DNA from: a bacterium 1XD42-1
Lineage (GTDB): Bacteria; Bacillota; Clostridia; Oscillospirales; Ruminococcaceae
Reading direction: 5' to 3'
Assembly (NCBI GenBank): GCA_003612625.1
Contig: RAZJ01000003.1
Span: 113,680 to 177,679, forward strand
Length of the DNA: 64,000 nucleotides
The position numbers and the translations under genes were made by a program. Below the pieces are notes generated by a model. That model saw nothing but the letters and a program-made list of their open reading frames with translations, ran no database searches and had not been told where the DNA came from. Position 1 is the first letter of the stretch; each line of letters begins with the position of its first letter. Shown piece by piece: positions 1-8,333 of the stretch.

Positions 1-411
1 TAAAAATTCTTTTTTCACGGTGTTCGCTTGCAGGTCAAGTTCGCAATCCAGCACATATATTGTAAAACAATAACTGTGCTTTTTGCCTTTTGGAGGCTTT
101 GGCCCTGCATACCTGTGCAGCCCATAAGCAATCCCCTGCTTGGCATTTCCAAGACTTGGCACATTTTTTCCTGCTGGAATTGCCCCTGCAATATGGCTGG
201 CTGCCGGGATATTCCAAATCACCCAATGCGTAAAATTTTTAATAGGATGGCTTAAATCTTCCAGTGTGATTGCTAAGGTCTTTGCATTTCCCAATAAATT
301 ATAAAATTGAAACTCTGGTGAAAGATCCCTTCCCCGCCCCGTATTTTCAACTGGAAATTTCCCATTGTTTTTTATCCCGATACATTCAAATTCTAAAATT
401 TTATTTTCCAT
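1..411 (-). CDS. YbhB/YbcL (PEBP-like) family protein, truncated by the window edge
   Basis: The frame is open from an ATG at 411 to base 1 (137 codons, no stop), so the C-terminus lies outside the window. Visible family features are RDLSPEFQFYN near the N-terminus, then THWVIWNIPA, AIPAGKN and a tail containing GIAYGLHRYAGPKPPKGKKH. These match the ligand-pocket motifs of the bacterial Raf-kinase-inhibitor-like/PEBP family. A GGAGGG ribosome site precedes the ATG. The gene starts 19 bases after the DUF1835 gene and is probably co-transcribed with it. Bacterial members have no settled function, so no substrate is assigned. Confidence 0.85.
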   Translation of the reverse strand, partial: MENKILEFECIGIKNNGKFPVENTGRGRDLSPEFQFYNLLGNAKTLAITLEDLSHPIKNFTHWVIWNIPAASHIAGAIPAGKNVPSLGNAKQGIAYGLHRYAGPKPPKGKKHSYCFTIYVLDCELDLQANTVKKEFL

Positions 412-430
412 GATTCCCTCCAAAGAGAAT

Positions 431-1234
431 TTAGGCTAAACAAATATCTCTTTCATATTTTCTTGCAGAATCTTTCACAACTTTAATTTTACCTTGTTTT
501 ATCAAATATTCTATTCTGAAAGCATACCAGGCATCGCTAATCCCAAGAGAATATGTTCCCAAAAGGATTCCTATGAGTCGGGCTTCTGTTACAGGTTTAT
601 CTGTAAGGTGCTCCCAGATAAGAAAATCATAAAAATTTTCCGGAACACTGACAAGCTTTCCATTGATCACTGCTCTTAACGGGCTATTATCTTTTACCAG
701 ATTGCCCCATATAAAAGCATATTTGCGGCGCTCTATAACAGCCAATTCCTTTTGGAAGGACAGAAAATCTACAAATTTATTGTATTCTATTTCCCCCCAG
801 GATTGGTAAGCTATAACTGTATTTCCTTTTACCACATGTTCCGGAAGCTTTACCGCAAAAATTTTGTTTTCACAGGATTGAAGCAAATGGCACAACTGAT
901 AAAAGCCACATAAAGAATAAGGATTTTCGCTATACCATATCCGGATAGACTCCCCATTTTGTAAATACTGTTTGAAACGATCAAGTTCTTCCTGATATGC
1001 TTCACCAGTTTTCCGCAAGCTGGATTCCATTTCAATATCTTTGCCCCATTGTTCCTGAGCATAAAAATTAAAAATAAAATTTTTCCGATATGTGCTGTCA
1101 ACTGCTTCTTGGATATTGCCAATATCCAGCAGAAATGCAAGGCAAATTACATCATTTCCCAATTTCTTTTTATATTTTCTGGCAGCCATCCGCATTGCCC
1201 CAGCTTCACTTTCCCCAAATAGCACCTCTATCAT
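431..1234 (-). CDS. DUF1835/DUF3658 domain protein
   Basis: 267 aa, soluble, no signal peptide. The N-terminus (MIEVLFGESEAGAMRMA) looks like the DUF1835 opening beta-alpha unit, and the C-terminal ~110 residues, with WEHLTDKPVTEARLIG and a helix-rich end, look like DUF3658. This pairing is common in Firmicutes proteins of unknown function. An AGGAGG ribosome site lies just before the ATG. It is separated from whiA by an intrinsic terminator, so it probably depends on read-through or a weak promoter of its own. The family assignment comes from sequence appearance, and the biochemical role is unknown. Confidence 0.7.
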   Translation of the reverse strand: MIEVLFGESEAGAMRMAARKYKKKLGNDVICLAFLLDIGNIQEAVDSTYRKNFIFNFYAQEQWGKDIEMESSLRKTGEAYQEELDRFKQYLQNGESIRIWYSENPYSLCGFYQLCHLLQSCENKIFAVKLPEHVVKGNTVIAYQSWGEIEYNKFVDFLSFQKELAVIERRKYAFIWGNLVKDNSPLRAVINGKLVSVPENFYDFLIWEHLTDKPVTEARLIGILLGTYSLGISDAWYAFRIEYLIKQGKIKVVKDSARKYERDICLA

Positions 1235-1248
1235 ATGGCTCCTCCTAT

Positions 1249-1283
1249 AAAAACAGCCTTCCGGAATACTGCCCCGGAAGGCT
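1249..1283 (-). terminator. Intrinsic terminator after whiA
   Basis: Reading the minus strand, arms AGCCTTCCGG (1274-1283) and CCGGAAGGCT (1255-1264) form a 10-bp stem with a 9-base loop, followed by GTTTTTAT. It closes the hprK-to-whiA operon. Confidence 0.85.
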
Positions 1284-1294
1284 AATGAAAACTT

Positions 1295-2185
1295 TTAGAT
1301 GGATTTCAATTTTTCAGAAATCTCCATAATTTTTTGCAATTTCCGGTTTACAGTGGACCGGGACATGGAAAGGGTTTCCCCCAGTTCCCGCAAAGATAAT
1401 TCAGGATGATTCATCCGCAATATCGCTAATGGCTGTAAGTCTTCTTCTAACCAGGAAATCCCTTTGTTCTGTTCTATTCTGCGGATGGCTTCAATTTGAT
1501 GCAATGCGGCGTCTACTGTTTTAGATATGTTCGCTGTTTCACAGTTGATCGTACGGTTTACCTGGTTCCGAAGCCCTTTTACAATTTTAATCTCCATCAT
1601 TTGCATAGCGGATTTCGGTGCGCCAATATAAGTCAGCAAGTCCTCAATATGACCGCTTTCCTTATAATATATGATATAATTGTTCCGCCGGGCTGTCATT
1701 TTAGGTAAGGCCAGCGGGGACAATAATGCTGTTAAGGCTTCCGCTAAAATTTTATGAGGGGTCACAAATTCCGCATGATACCCTTTCTTCGGATCTGAAA
1801 CTGCACCACAGGACAAAAATGCACCGCTTAAAAAAGCCGGTTCATTTTCTTCATTCAATAATTCTTGATGCAAATTTCCATCCCCGCCAAAGCAGGCTAT
1901 AACTGCTTCCCGGTCGGAAGCTTCATCCACTGTTACAAGGAACATACTTTTCCTGCCGGAACGCTTCACTTCTCTGGCTGTAATACACCCTTGCAAATGA
2001 ACCAAATCAGAAAGCAAATTTCCATATAAACGGGCCATGGCTTGATGTTCTGTATGCAGGCATATTTCCTTACTGCTAAAGCATTTCCCATATAATAACA
2101 TTCCGTAAGCCATAGCCCATGTATCATGCCGCAAAGCTCTGTTCCGGCAGATCTCCCTTTTTACTTCCTGGGAATACGATAACAA
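1295..2185 (-). CDS. whiA: DNA-binding protein WhiA
   Basis: 296 aa, normal length for WhiA. The family has a degenerate LAGLIDADG homing-endonuclease fold followed by a C-terminal helix-turn-helix; here the HTH is visible as LSLRELGETLSMSRSTVNRKLQKI. WhiA is a sporulation-septation regulator in actinomycetes and a conserved DNA-binding/division factor in Firmicutes. It starts only 3 bases after rapZ, the classic rapZ-whiA arrangement, implying translational coupling. The terminator just downstream makes it the last gene of the operon. Confidence 0.95.
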   Translation of the reverse strand: MLSYSQEVKREICRNRALRHDTWAMAYGMLLYGKCFSSKEICLHTEHQAMARLYGNLLSDLVHLQGCITAREVKRSGRKSMFLVTVDEASDREAVIACFGGDGNLHQELLNEENEPAFLSGAFLSCGAVSDPKKGYHAEFVTPHKILAEALTALLSPLALPKMTARRNNYIIYYKESGHIEDLLTYIGAPKSAMQMMEIKIVKGLRNQVNRTINCETANISKTVDAALHQIEAIRRIEQNKGISWLEEDLQPLAILRMNHPELSLRELGETLSMSRSTVNRKLQKIMEISEKLKSI

Positions 2186-2188
2186 TTT

Positions 2189-3055
2189 TTAATCCTTTCT
2201 TTTTGCAGCATCCCGATGGGTTATAATAACCCGGCTGGTCTGCTGGAGATGTTCTCCTAAAAGCTGCGCAAACACTACGGAGCGATGCTTGCCGCCTGTG
2301 CAGCCAACTGCTATGGTTAATTGTGTTTTTCCTTCCTTTTCATAGAGAGGAATTAAATAATCAATTAAATCCAGCAGCTTCGGTACTAATTTTTGCGCTT
2401 CTTCCCGGTTTAATACATAATCCCGTACAGGGGCATCCAGTCCTGTCTTTGATTTTAATTCGGGAACATAAAAAGGGTTAGGAAGGCAGCGCACATCAAA
2501 AACCAAATCAGATTCTTTTGGAAGGCCATACTTGAAACCAAAGGACATGCAGTTAATCAGCATACCTTGTTTTTTATCTTCTAAAAAGAAATTGACTACT
2601 TTTTCCCGGAGCTGGTTTACAGAAAGATATGTAGTATCAATCACATAATCTGCACATCCCTGAATCCTGGAAAGCATCTGCCGTTCCCGAAAGATAGCAT
2701 CTTCCACAGATGCTGTTTTATCATCTATTAAAGGATGCCGCCGCCGGGTTTCCTTATAGCGCTGAATCAGTACGTTGCTGTCACAGTCCAAAAACAAAAG
2801 ACGGAATCCACAGGTATCAATAAATTCCTCTATGTTATCAAAAATATCCCCAAAAATTTCTTTGCTGCGGGCGTCTACAACAATCGCCACTTTTTCCATT
2901 TTATCCGGCGCTTGTAAACAAAGTTCTGTAAAGGCTTTTACCATTTTAGGCGGTAAATTATCAACACAATAATATCCAATATCTTCAAGGGCAGCTACGG
3001 CACGGGATTTCCCCGCGCCGGACATCCCGGTTATCATTACAAAATCCATATTCAC
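2189..3055 (-). CDS. rapZ: RapZ-family nucleotide-binding protein (YvcJ)
   Basis: 288 aa. The N-terminal Walker A motif is GMSGAGKS (residues 10-17), and the C-terminal domain carries the conserved GCTGGKHRS segment. In enterobacteria RapZ is an RNase E adaptor sensing glucosamine-6-phosphate. In Firmicutes (YvcJ) it is a GTP/ATP-binding protein linked to cell-envelope physiology. It lies between murB (29 bases upstream) and whiA (3 bases downstream), in line with a cell-wall link. The Firmicutes molecular role is not established. Confidence 0.95.
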   Translation of the reverse strand: MNMDFVMITGMSGAGKSRAVAALEDIGYYCVDNLPPKMVKAFTELCLQAPDKMEKVAIVVDARSKEIFGDIFDNIEEFIDTCGFRLLFLDCDSNVLIQRYKETRRRHPLIDDKTASVEDAIFRERQMLSRIQGCADYVIDTTYLSVNQLREKVVNFFLEDKKQGMLINCMSFGFKYGLPKESDLVFDVRCLPNPFYVPELKSKTGLDAPVRDYVLNREEAQKLVPKLLDLIDYLIPLYEKEGKTQLTIAVGCTGGKHRSVVFAQLLGEHLQQTSRVIITHRDAAKRKD

Positions 3056-3084
3056 GCTCCATTTGCCGCTTTTCTTGTGGCTTT

Positions 3085-4011
3085 TTATTTCATATCAGGC
3101 ATTTTTCCCAGACGCTGCACTTCACATTCCAATAAAATTCCGGTTTGTTTTTGAACCTCTTCCTGTACTTTTTGGATCAGCAGGCATACATCCCTGCATA
3201 CAGCATTTTCATAATTGATTAGAAATCCAGCATGTTTTTCACTGATCATTGCACCGCCAATCCGGCATCCCTTTAGTCCGCACTGGTCAATCAACCGGGA
3301 AGCATAAGCCCCTTGGGGCCGTTTGAATGTACTTCCTGCGCTGGGGTATTCTAATGGCTGTTTTTCTTTCCGGGCCTGCATATGGGAATCCATCTTTTTC
3401 CGGATTTCAGCAGGATTCCCCGGCGTTAAATGGAAAAACGCTTTTGTAATCAGGCAGCCTGGATGATCCATAAACCAGCTTTTGCGGTAACTTAACCCTA
3501 ATTCTTCTGCTTTCATCTCATGAAGTGTTCCATCCGGCCCCAGATATTCTGCGGATACCAAGACATCTTTGATTTCCCCGCCATAGGCTCCTGCATTCAT
3601 ATAAACGGCACCGCCTACGCTGCCAGGGATTCCCCAGGCAAATTCCAAGCCGCTAAGACCTAATGAACAGGCATAAGCACATAATTTCATTAAACTTGTG
3701 CCAGCGGGACAGGCAATGATATTATTTTCTTCTTGTACTGGTTCTTCTTTTTCTTCGTCCAGGCAGAGGACTACTCCTTCTATTCCTTCGTCGGATACAA
3801 GCAGATTGCTTCCCTTCCCGATAATGGTAACTGGAATCTGTAATGTATTTGCCATGCACAAAATTTCAGATGCTGTTATGCTTTCTGTACGAATAAAAAG
3901 CTCTGCGGGGCCGCCTATTTTAAAGGATGTATGATTTTTCATAGGCTCATCCTGTATTACCAGGCACCCTGCACCTTCACAAAAGCTTGTGATTTGCTGG
4001 AATTTTCCCAT
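3085..4011 (-). CDS. murB: UDP-N-acetylenolpyruvoylglucosamine reductase
   Basis: 308 aa from the chosen ATG. MurB reduces UDP-GlcNAc-enolpyruvate to UDP-MurNAc using NADPH and FAD, the second committed step of peptidoglycan synthesis. Visible are the FAD-binding region (NHTSFKIGGPAELF, GKGSNLLVSD, GIPGSVGGAVYMNAGAYGGE) and the catalytic-serine segment SAGSTFKRP. The open frame runs 18 codons further upstream, but MGKFQQI matches typical N-termini and follows AGGGGATC, so 4011 is preferred. It sits between the ROK kinase and rapZ. Confidence 0.95.
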   Translation of the reverse strand: MGKFQQITSFCEGAGCLVIQDEPMKNHTSFKIGGPAELFIRTESITASEILCMANTLQIPVTIIGKGSNLLVSDEGIEGVVLCLDEEKEEPVQEENNIIACPAGTSLMKLCAYACSLGLSGLEFAWGIPGSVGGAVYMNAGAYGGEIKDVLVSAEYLGPDGTLHEMKAEELGLSYRKSWFMDHPGCLITKAFFHLTPGNPAEIRKKMDSHMQARKEKQPLEYPSAGSTFKRPQGAYASRLIDQCGLKGCRIGGAMISEKHAGFLINYENAVCRDVCLLIQKVQEEVQKQTGILLECEVQRLGKMPDMK

Positions 4012-4083
4012 CTGATCCCCTGCCTTTCTGATGTACAAAACGGGCTGGCCAGTTCCCAGAATCAAGCCATATGATACTGCTGA

Positions 4084-5046
4084 TTAACAATCAAATTGTT
4101 TGCCTAACAAAGCTGCACCAATGATTCCGGCGTCATTTCCTAAAACAGCCTGAATCATTTTTGTACAGCGGTCCGGTTCATGATGGAATGTCTGGGGATA
4201 GGACCGTTCCCGTAATGGCCCCAGCAAGGTTTCCCCTTCTTTGCTGATTCCGCCGCCAATTACAATTGCCTGAGGCTGAAACGCATTGATAAGGCCGGAT
4301 ATGGCAAAAGCAAGATAATCAATGTACTGATCGACAACTGCCTTTGCTGCGCTGTCCCCTTCCCGCATTGCATCAAAAGCAGTACGTCCATTGACTTTAT
4401 CTAAGCTGTTTTCTGCCAGTTCCCACATTTTTGATTTCATATTTAACTGCATAGCTTCCCGGGTAATACGGATCAATGCAGATACAGAACAATAGGATTC
4501 AATACATCCCCTGCGGCCGCAGGTACAGGGAACTCCCTGGTAAACCATCCCAACATGGCCTAATTCCCCGCCTTTATAGTTAAAACCAGATTGAATTTTA
4601 CCATCAATAATGATGCCGCCGCCAACTCCCGTCCCCAATGTAACCATAATGGTGGTGGACAATCCTTTTGCTGCGCCGGACATCAATTCTCCATAAGCTG
4701 CCGCATTGGCGTCATTTTCTAAAAATACTTTTTTGCCAAGGCGTTCCTCTAAAAGAGCTGCAAGGGGGGTATCTTGAAATCCTAAATTATAGGCACTGCC
4801 TACAATGCCTGTTGTAGGATTTACATTACCCGGAGTCCCTATTCCAACCCATTCTACCTGTTCTATGGAAACTCCTGCTTTTTCCAAAGCTTGCCGGGCC
4901 GTAGCAGCCATATCATCAGCAATTTGTTCCGCAGGACGAAAAGCTCCGGTAGGGGCGGAAGCTTTTCCTATAATCTGAAACGCTTCATCTACTACACCCG
5001 CTGCAATATTCGTCCCGCCTAAATCGATCCCGATATAATAACCCAT
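4084..5046 (-). CDS. glk: ROK-family glucokinase
   Basis: 320 aa. It phosphorylates glucose (or a related hexose) with ATP. Visible motifs are the N-terminal phosphate loop IGIDLGGTNIA, the sugar-binding ENDANAAAYGE, and the ROK zinc motif CTCGRRGCIESYCS. Start 5046 is chosen because AAAGGAG lies 8 bases upstream; an ATG six codons earlier would place that ribosome site inside the gene. Its place in the hprK operon suggests a link to carbon-catabolite control. ROK substrate specificity cannot be read from sequence alone. Confidence 0.88.
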   Translation of the reverse strand: MGYYIGIDLGGTNIAAGVVDEAFQIIGKASAPTGAFRPAEQIADDMAATARQALEKAGVSIEQVEWVGIGTPGNVNPTTGIVGSAYNLGFQDTPLAALLEERLGKKVFLENDANAAAYGELMSGAAKGLSTTIMVTLGTGVGGGIIIDGKIQSGFNYKGGELGHVGMVYQGVPCTCGRRGCIESYCSVSALIRITREAMQLNMKSKMWELAENSLDKVNGRTAFDAMREGDSAAKAVVDQYIDYLAFAISGLINAFQPQAIVIGGGISKEGETLLGPLRERSYPQTFHHEPDRCTKMIQAVLGNDAGIIGAALLGKQFDC

Positions 5047-5094
5047 TGATGCTGCTCCTTTCATTTATTATCATATCACTGCTATATGATTTTA

Positions 5095-5817
5095 TTATTG
5101 TTTTTTTGGCGATTTTTCCTGAGCAATTTTTTGAAACCGTTCTACATCTATATTTAAAATCATTTCTTCCGGGAATTCAATTTCCCGCAGCATATCCAAA
5201 GCAGGCTGCACCTTCCCGATCTGGGTATAAAAATGCGCATCCGAACTGCATACCACAGGCACTTGATATTTTTTGCATAAAAGCGCTACTTCCCTGCACC
5301 GCTTCTTTGAACCAGGACGGCAGTCAAAGGAATGGGCATTGATTTCTACAATTTTTCCGTATTGCGCAAAAGCGGCAATGACAGTATCAAAATCAAAATC
5401 GAATCTGGCATCCCCGCAATGGCCGATTACATCCACCAGCGGGTTAGAAGCCACTGACAGCCAGCCATTTGTATGCTCCTGTTTGCTTCCCGGCTCACAG
5501 CAGACTGTATGGTAAGATGCAATCACCCAGTCTAAACGGTTTAAGTCTGTATCCGGAATATCCAAAGTCCCTTGGTAGTCAAGAATATTTGCTTCTGCGC
5601 CTCTTAATATGGATATGCCTTCCAGCTCATCTGGTACGGCCTGAGGCAGATTTTTAAAAAACCATTCATGAGGCCCGTCCTTCATTGCCGGCCCGTGCTC
5701 TGTTACACATAAAAAATGGAGCCCTTTTTGTGCGGCAGCCCGTGCATTTTCTGTAATGGTGCTGTATGCGTGGCTACAGGCTACCGTATGCGAATGGGTT
5801 TCTGCAATAACCTTCAT
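5095..5817 (-). CDS. PHP-domain metal-dependent phosphatase/hydrolase (YcdX-like)
   Basis: 240 aa, a single PHP domain. Metal-ligand motifs are visible in the usual order: AETHSHTVACSH (residues 5-16), VTEHGP, HGDAR-type VIGHCGDARFD, EINAHSF and CSSDAHF. The family includes YcdX-like phosphatases and histidinol-phosphate phosphatases; the length and isolation from his genes favour a general phosphoesterase. It is placed 23 bases after hprK in the same operon. The substrate is unknown. Confidence 0.85.
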   Translation of the reverse strand: MKVIAETHSHTVACSHAYSTITENARAAAQKGLHFLCVTEHGPAMKDGPHEWFFKNLPQAVPDELEGISILRGAEANILDYQGTLDIPDTDLNRLDWVIASYHTVCCEPGSKQEHTNGWLSVASNPLVDVIGHCGDARFDFDFDTVIAAFAQYGKIVEINAHSFDCRPGSKKRCREVALLCKKYQVPVVCSSDAHFYTQIGKVQPALDMLREIEFPEEMILNIDVERFQKIAQEKSPKKQ

Positions 5818-5840
5818 TCCCTCATCATCCTCCCCTTAAA

Positions 5841-6800
5841 TTAAAATTCAGACCAGTCCACGTTTGAAATTTCCCCTGAATCTATCATGCCCAGCTTTTC
5901 CAAAAGCTCCTGGGCCGCATTATATCCCATACGTTTCTGGCGGTTATTCATTGCCGCTATTTCAATGATAATTGCCAGGTTCCGCCCTGGCTTGATCGGT
6001 ATGGTAAGGGATGGCACGTCTATCCCCAGTATATCCATATATTCATCATCCATTCCCATACGGTCGTATACTTTACTGGAATCCCATAATTCCAACTGGA
6101 CTACCATATTGATTTTTTCCGTTACTTTTACGGCGCCAATACCAAACAAACGGCGGGCATTGATAATCCCAACCCCACGAAGCTCCATAAAATGCCGGAT
6201 GTTTTCCGGGGAGGAACCAACTAAAGTTTTTTTGGAAACCTTCCGGATTTCTACCGCGTCATCCGCAATCAAACGGTGTCCCCGTTTGATCAGTTCAATA
6301 GCTGCTTCACTTTTACCTACGCCGCTTTCCCCAAGCAAAAGAATACCTTCTCCATAAACTTCTACCAAAACCCCATGACGTGTTACCCGGGGCGCCAATT
6401 CTATATTCAATTCCGCAATCAGGCCCGCCATAAAAGATGATGTCCCATCGGCTGTTCTTAAAAGGGCTACCCTGTGTTTTTCCGCCAGGCGCAGCATCCA
6501 TTCTGTTGGTTCAATATTACGGGTGATAACAATAGCGGGAGGACTGGTTGCAAAATATTTTTCAATTAAGACTTCCTGTTCTTCTTCCCCGAATTGCCCA
6601 AGAAATGCAAATTCACTTTTTCCAAGGATTTGAATACGCTGGGGATCAAAATAATCAAAAAAACCACTAAGCTGCAAGCCGGGACGATTGATTTCACTGG
6701 TAGAAATTGCTATGGAGCTGGCATCTTCCGGCAAATAAAGTTCCTCCAGGTTAAAAGCATCAATTAAATTCTGTAATGGAACAATAAACTTCGCAGACAT
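5841..6800 (-). CDS. hprK: HPr kinase/phosphorylase
   Basis: 319 aa, typical length. HprK phosphorylates Ser46 of HPr with ATP or PPi and reverses it by phosphorolysis, controlling CcpA-type catabolite repression in the cytoplasm. Visible features are the Walker A motif GESGVGKS (157-164), the preceding conserved histidine in RHGVLVEVYG (H142), the IADDAVEI stretch, and the HprK signature LRGVGIIN (207-214). It is the first gene of the operon, with a promoter about 120 bases upstream. Confidence 0.97.
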   Translation of the reverse strand: MSAKFIVPLQNLIDAFNLEELYLPEDASSIAISTSEINRPGLQLSGFFDYFDPQRIQILGKSEFAFLGQFGEEEQEVLIEKYFATSPPAIVITRNIEPTEWMLRLAEKHRVALLRTADGTSSFMAGLIAELNIELAPRVTRHGVLVEVYGEGILLLGESGVGKSEAAIELIKRGHRLIADDAVEIRKVSKKTLVGSSPENIRHFMELRGVGIINARRLFGIGAVKVTEKINMVVQLELWDSSKVYDRMGMDDEYMDILGIDVPSLTIPIKPGRNLAIIIEIAAMNNRQKRMGYNAAQELLEKLGMIDSGEISNVDWSEF

Positions 6801-6919
6801 GGAAAAGCACCATCCTTTTTTACTTATGTCCGGTTTCAGGAAAGATATATATTATGGCAGCCGTATACCGGATCAGAATTTATACAAAAGGCGGGATTTG
6901 AAACAGCCGCCTTACGGCT

Positions 6920-6948
6920 ATTATACCCTAAAGTGTGCCATGTTTCAA
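6920..6948 (-). promoter_or_regulatory. Promoter of the hprK operon
   Basis: On the minus strand, TTGAAA and TATAAT are separated by exactly 17 bases. The ~115-base leader that follows starts with a small hairpin (AGCCG loop CGGCT). The divergent gene at 7088 has its own promoter about 70 bases away. Confidence 0.8.
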
Positions 6949-7012
6949 ACCTTTATTTCTCATCTTGCCAAAGAATTTCCTTTTCTTCCTGGCTTGCGCC
7001 TCTTTAGGACAG

Positions 7013-7041
7013 TTGCAATTCTAAAATAAATCCTGTATAAT
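7013..7041 (+). promoter_or_regulatory. Promoter of the toroid membrane protein gene
   Basis: TTGCAA (7013-7018), 17-base spacer, TATAAT (7036-7041). The ribosome site AAGGAAG (7074-7080) follows and supports a TTG start at 7088. The rest of 6801-7012 holds only the divergent hprK promoter and leader. Confidence 0.8.
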
Positions 7042-7087
7042 ACCAATTCGAGGCAAATTCCGTGAAATTGAAAAAGGAAGTGCTGTT

Positions 7088-8296
7088 TTGTCCAAAAAAA
7101 TCTCTTTATCTCTAATTACAGTCACTATTATTTTGCTGTTTCCGATATATGCTTTTGCAGAAATGACGGGTTTGGAAAAAGCCCGTCAATATTTGGAAGC
7201 CAATCCCCCCGGCCCCAGAAGCGCTGTTGTTTCCTCTTTAAATGGCTGGCCGATTCATCCGGAAGTTCAGCCTGCTTTAGAAAAGCAGTTCCACCAGTGG
7301 GAACGGGAAGATGAATTTTCTGCGGTAGAATATGAGCTGGCTATGCTGTCTTTGTTGAAAACAGGCCAATCTCTTTCTGATGGTTCCAATATGGATCTCC
7401 TTTCTAGGCTTTATGTGCAAAATGCTTTAGATGGCAGCGGCTTAGAAGGGATTTCCGGGGCACTTTACGTCTATAACGCTTCCGGACAGGAAATTTCCCA
7501 ATCCCAGCCCAATTCCCCCAATTCCTTATTAGACCGCATCACTGCTGCCCAGCAGGAATCCGGTGGTTTTGCACAGACAGCCGGAGATGTACCTAATGTG
7601 AAGGTGACTGCCCAGGCATTAACCGCTTTGTATCCTTACAGCCATACCTCCGATATCCGTTCCACAATCGAACATGGTCTAAAATGGCTGATCAGCCAGC
7701 AAAACAGTGACGGGACTTTTTCTGATAACAAAATATCCAGTTGCAGTGCAACTGCCGAAGCGCTTATTACATTTTCTGTTTACCAGCCTGCCCAAACCTT
7801 TTTTTCCGGGTATAACCGTCTTCAGACTGCATTAGATCTTTTTCAGAATGAAGATGGCGGATATAGTGAAACCCTGGGCGGCGTTTCTTCCCCTGAAACA
7901 ACAGAACTTGCTATGGTTGCTGTTTATACAGCGGAATCCGGTACATTCCCCTACTATGCTCCGGAATATTACCCAGGATATACACCAGAACCAGAAAGCA
8001 CTTCCCAACCTACCGAAGAAAGCCCCTGGTTTATTTACGGGAAATTTTTCTTTGGATTTATTTTAATTTTTTTCTTGATCTATCTGCTGCTTCTTATTAC
8101 AGTAAAAATCGGAAAGTTTGCGGAAAAAAAGAAACTGCCCGGTTCCTTGGCTGCCCAGGCAGAAAAGAAAAATACAGCTTTTTCGGAGGACACGATCCAA
8201 ATGCATATCCCCATGCAGGCGGAGATCCCCAATTTTGATCAGATTCCAGAGCAGGAGTCTGAAATGGGCCATTCAGACAATAATCCGTCTTCTTAA
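7088..8296 (+). CDS. Exported, membrane-anchored alpha/alpha-toroid (prenyltransferase/squalene-oxidase repeat) protein
   Basis: 402 aa from a TTG start set by AAGGAAG 7 bases upstream. A signal peptide (about 1-24, ending YAFAE) leads into an extracytoplasmic region with repeats of the form GGF-QT, DGTFS and EDGGYSE. These are typical of the squalene cyclase/prenyltransferase alpha-barrel also seen in transcobalamin-like proteins. A proline/glutamate-rich stretch precedes a single membrane segment (about 318-340), and a charged ~58-residue tail follows it. The gene is monocistronic. The ligand is unknown; a cyclase reaction is unlikely because no DxDD-type motif is evident. Confidence 0.7.
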   Translation: MSKKISLSLITVTIILLFPIYAFAEMTGLEKARQYLEANPPGPRSAVVSSLNGWPIHPEVQPALEKQFHQWEREDEFSAVEYELAMLSLLKTGQSLSDGSNMDLLSRLYVQNALDGSGLEGISGALYVYNASGQEISQSQPNSPNSLLDRITAAQQESGGFAQTAGDVPNVKVTAQALTALYPYSHTSDIRSTIEHGLKWLISQQNSDGTFSDNKISSCSATAEALITFSVYQPAQTFFSGYNRLQTALDLFQNEDGGYSETLGGVSSPETTELAMVAVYTAESGTFPYYAPEYYPGYTPEPESTSQPTEESPWFIYGKFFFGFILIFFLIYLLLLITVKIGKFAEKKKLPGSLAAQAEKKNTAFSEDTIQMHIPMQAEIPNFDQIPEQESEMGHSDNNPSS

Positions 8297-8298
8297 AT

Positions 8299-8329
8299 TA
8301 AAATCCGCTGATTCAGTCAGCGGATTTTA
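8299..8329. terminator. Bidirectional terminator between convergent genes
   Basis: A perfect 13-bp stem (8299-8311 with 8317-8329, loop TTCAG) has A/T-rich flanks on both sides. It serves both the toroid gene and the PBP gene on the opposite strand. Confidence 0.85.
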
Positions 8330-8333
8330 ATGA

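Noticed and set aside
6801..7029. 76-codon frame in the hprK upstream region
   Set aside because: It overlaps the divergent promoters and leader of hprK, with no ribosome site.
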